Assembly (NCBI GenBank): GCA_019747165.1
Contig: JAIERC010000070.1
Coordinates: forward strand, 1-6,829
Origin: Sphingomonas sp.
Lineage (GTDB): Bacteria > Pseudomonadota > Alphaproteobacteria > Sphingomonadales > Sphingomonadaceae
Direction: 5' to 3'
DNA: 6,829 bases
The notes beneath the pieces were generated by a model. It was given only the letters and a program-made list of their open reading frames with translations, made no database searches and had not been told where the DNA came from. Both the position numbers and the translations under genes were made by a program. The stretch's first letter is position 1; each line of letters begins with the position of its first letter. Of the stretch, positions 6,597-6,829 are shown piece by piece.

Positions 6597-6829
6597 CTAC
6601 ATATGGCTGAGCAGCTTCTTGATCGGGATGAACGCAAAAGCGATCGAACTGTCAGCAACGCCGTAGGGCAGGAACAGTGTTTCGCCGTGCCGCATCGCCC
6701 CGCAGCTATAGACGACATTGGGGACATAGCCCTCGCGATCCTGATCGGCAGCAGCGAGGATCGGCTCGCGGGTGCGCCCGATCACCTTTGATGGATCGGC
6801 CTTGTCGAGCAACACGGCGCCAATCGAGT
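6597..6829 (-). CDS. GH130-family glycoside phosphorylase/hydrolase, C-terminal end, truncated by window edge
   Basis: Seventy-six codons are visible, ending at TAG (complement of 6597-6599). The open frame continues past the window edge, so the GTG at 6815 is internal and not a start. The fragment carries the characteristic C-terminal blocks of GH130: GAVLLDKADPSKVIGRTREP, then GYVPNVVYSCGA, then LFLPYGVADSSIAFAFIPI near the end. GH130 enzymes have a five-bladed beta-propeller fold. They phosphorolyse or hydrolyse beta-mannosides such as mannosylglucose, beta-1,4-mannooligosaccharides or beta-1,2-mannans. The catalytic aspartate lies in the missing N-terminal part, so substrate and mechanism (phosphorylase or hydrolase) cannot be decided here. 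The end is followed by about 77 bases without a convincing terminator before the NTF2-like gene on the same strand. Confidence 0.85.
   Translation of the reverse strand, partial: SIGAVLLDKADPSKVIGRTREPILAAADQDREGYVPNVVYSCGAMRHGETLFLPYGVADSSIAFAFIPIKKLLSHM

Noticed and set aside
5992..6666. Plus-strand open frame of 224 codons
   Set aside because: It is antisense to the NTF2-like gene and to the end of the GH130 gene and has no recognisable motif. The minus-strand reading has a signal peptide, a ribosome-binding site and family motifs.

Overview
The window looks like ordinary chromosomal DNA from an alphaproteobacterium, most likely a sphingomonad (Sphingomonadales). This is inferred from the high GC content, GTG starts, the hflK-hflC-degP gene order followed by a HerA-like (DUF853) ATPase, and the style of the proteins. 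No database search was possible. I see no tRNA, rRNA, CRISPR array, insertion sequence, integrase or phage gene, and no abrupt compositional break.

Plus-strand half (1-5224). The window opens inside the 3' end of hflK. hflK overlaps hflC through a GTGA stop/start junction. An 84-base gap then leads to a DegP/Do-type periplasmic serine protease, and a strong 14-bp hairpin terminator with a T-run closes the unit. HflK and HflC form the SPFH-family inner-membrane complex that in E. coli restrains the FtsH protease. DegP degrades or refolds damaged envelope proteins, so the three genes form an envelope protein quality-control operon. Next come a 548-residue HerA/DUF853-family ATPase with intact Walker A and B motifs and, 47 bases downstream, a class I SAM-dependent methyltransferase of unknown substrate.

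Minus-strand half (5290-6829). A 12-bp perfect hairpin separates the converging transcription units. The genes here are an exported glycine-zipper protein (17 kDa surface antigen-like) with a disordered DPRYN pentapeptide repeat, an exported NTF2/SnoaL-like protein, and the C-terminal end of a GH130-family glycoside phosphorylase or hydrolase that runs off the window.

I do not find a clearly undescribed system. The items most worth a second look are the pentapeptide repeat in the glycine-zipper protein, the Ala/Glu/Lys-rich coiled-coil tail of the HerA-like ATPase, and that ATPase's pairing with an orphan methyltransferase.
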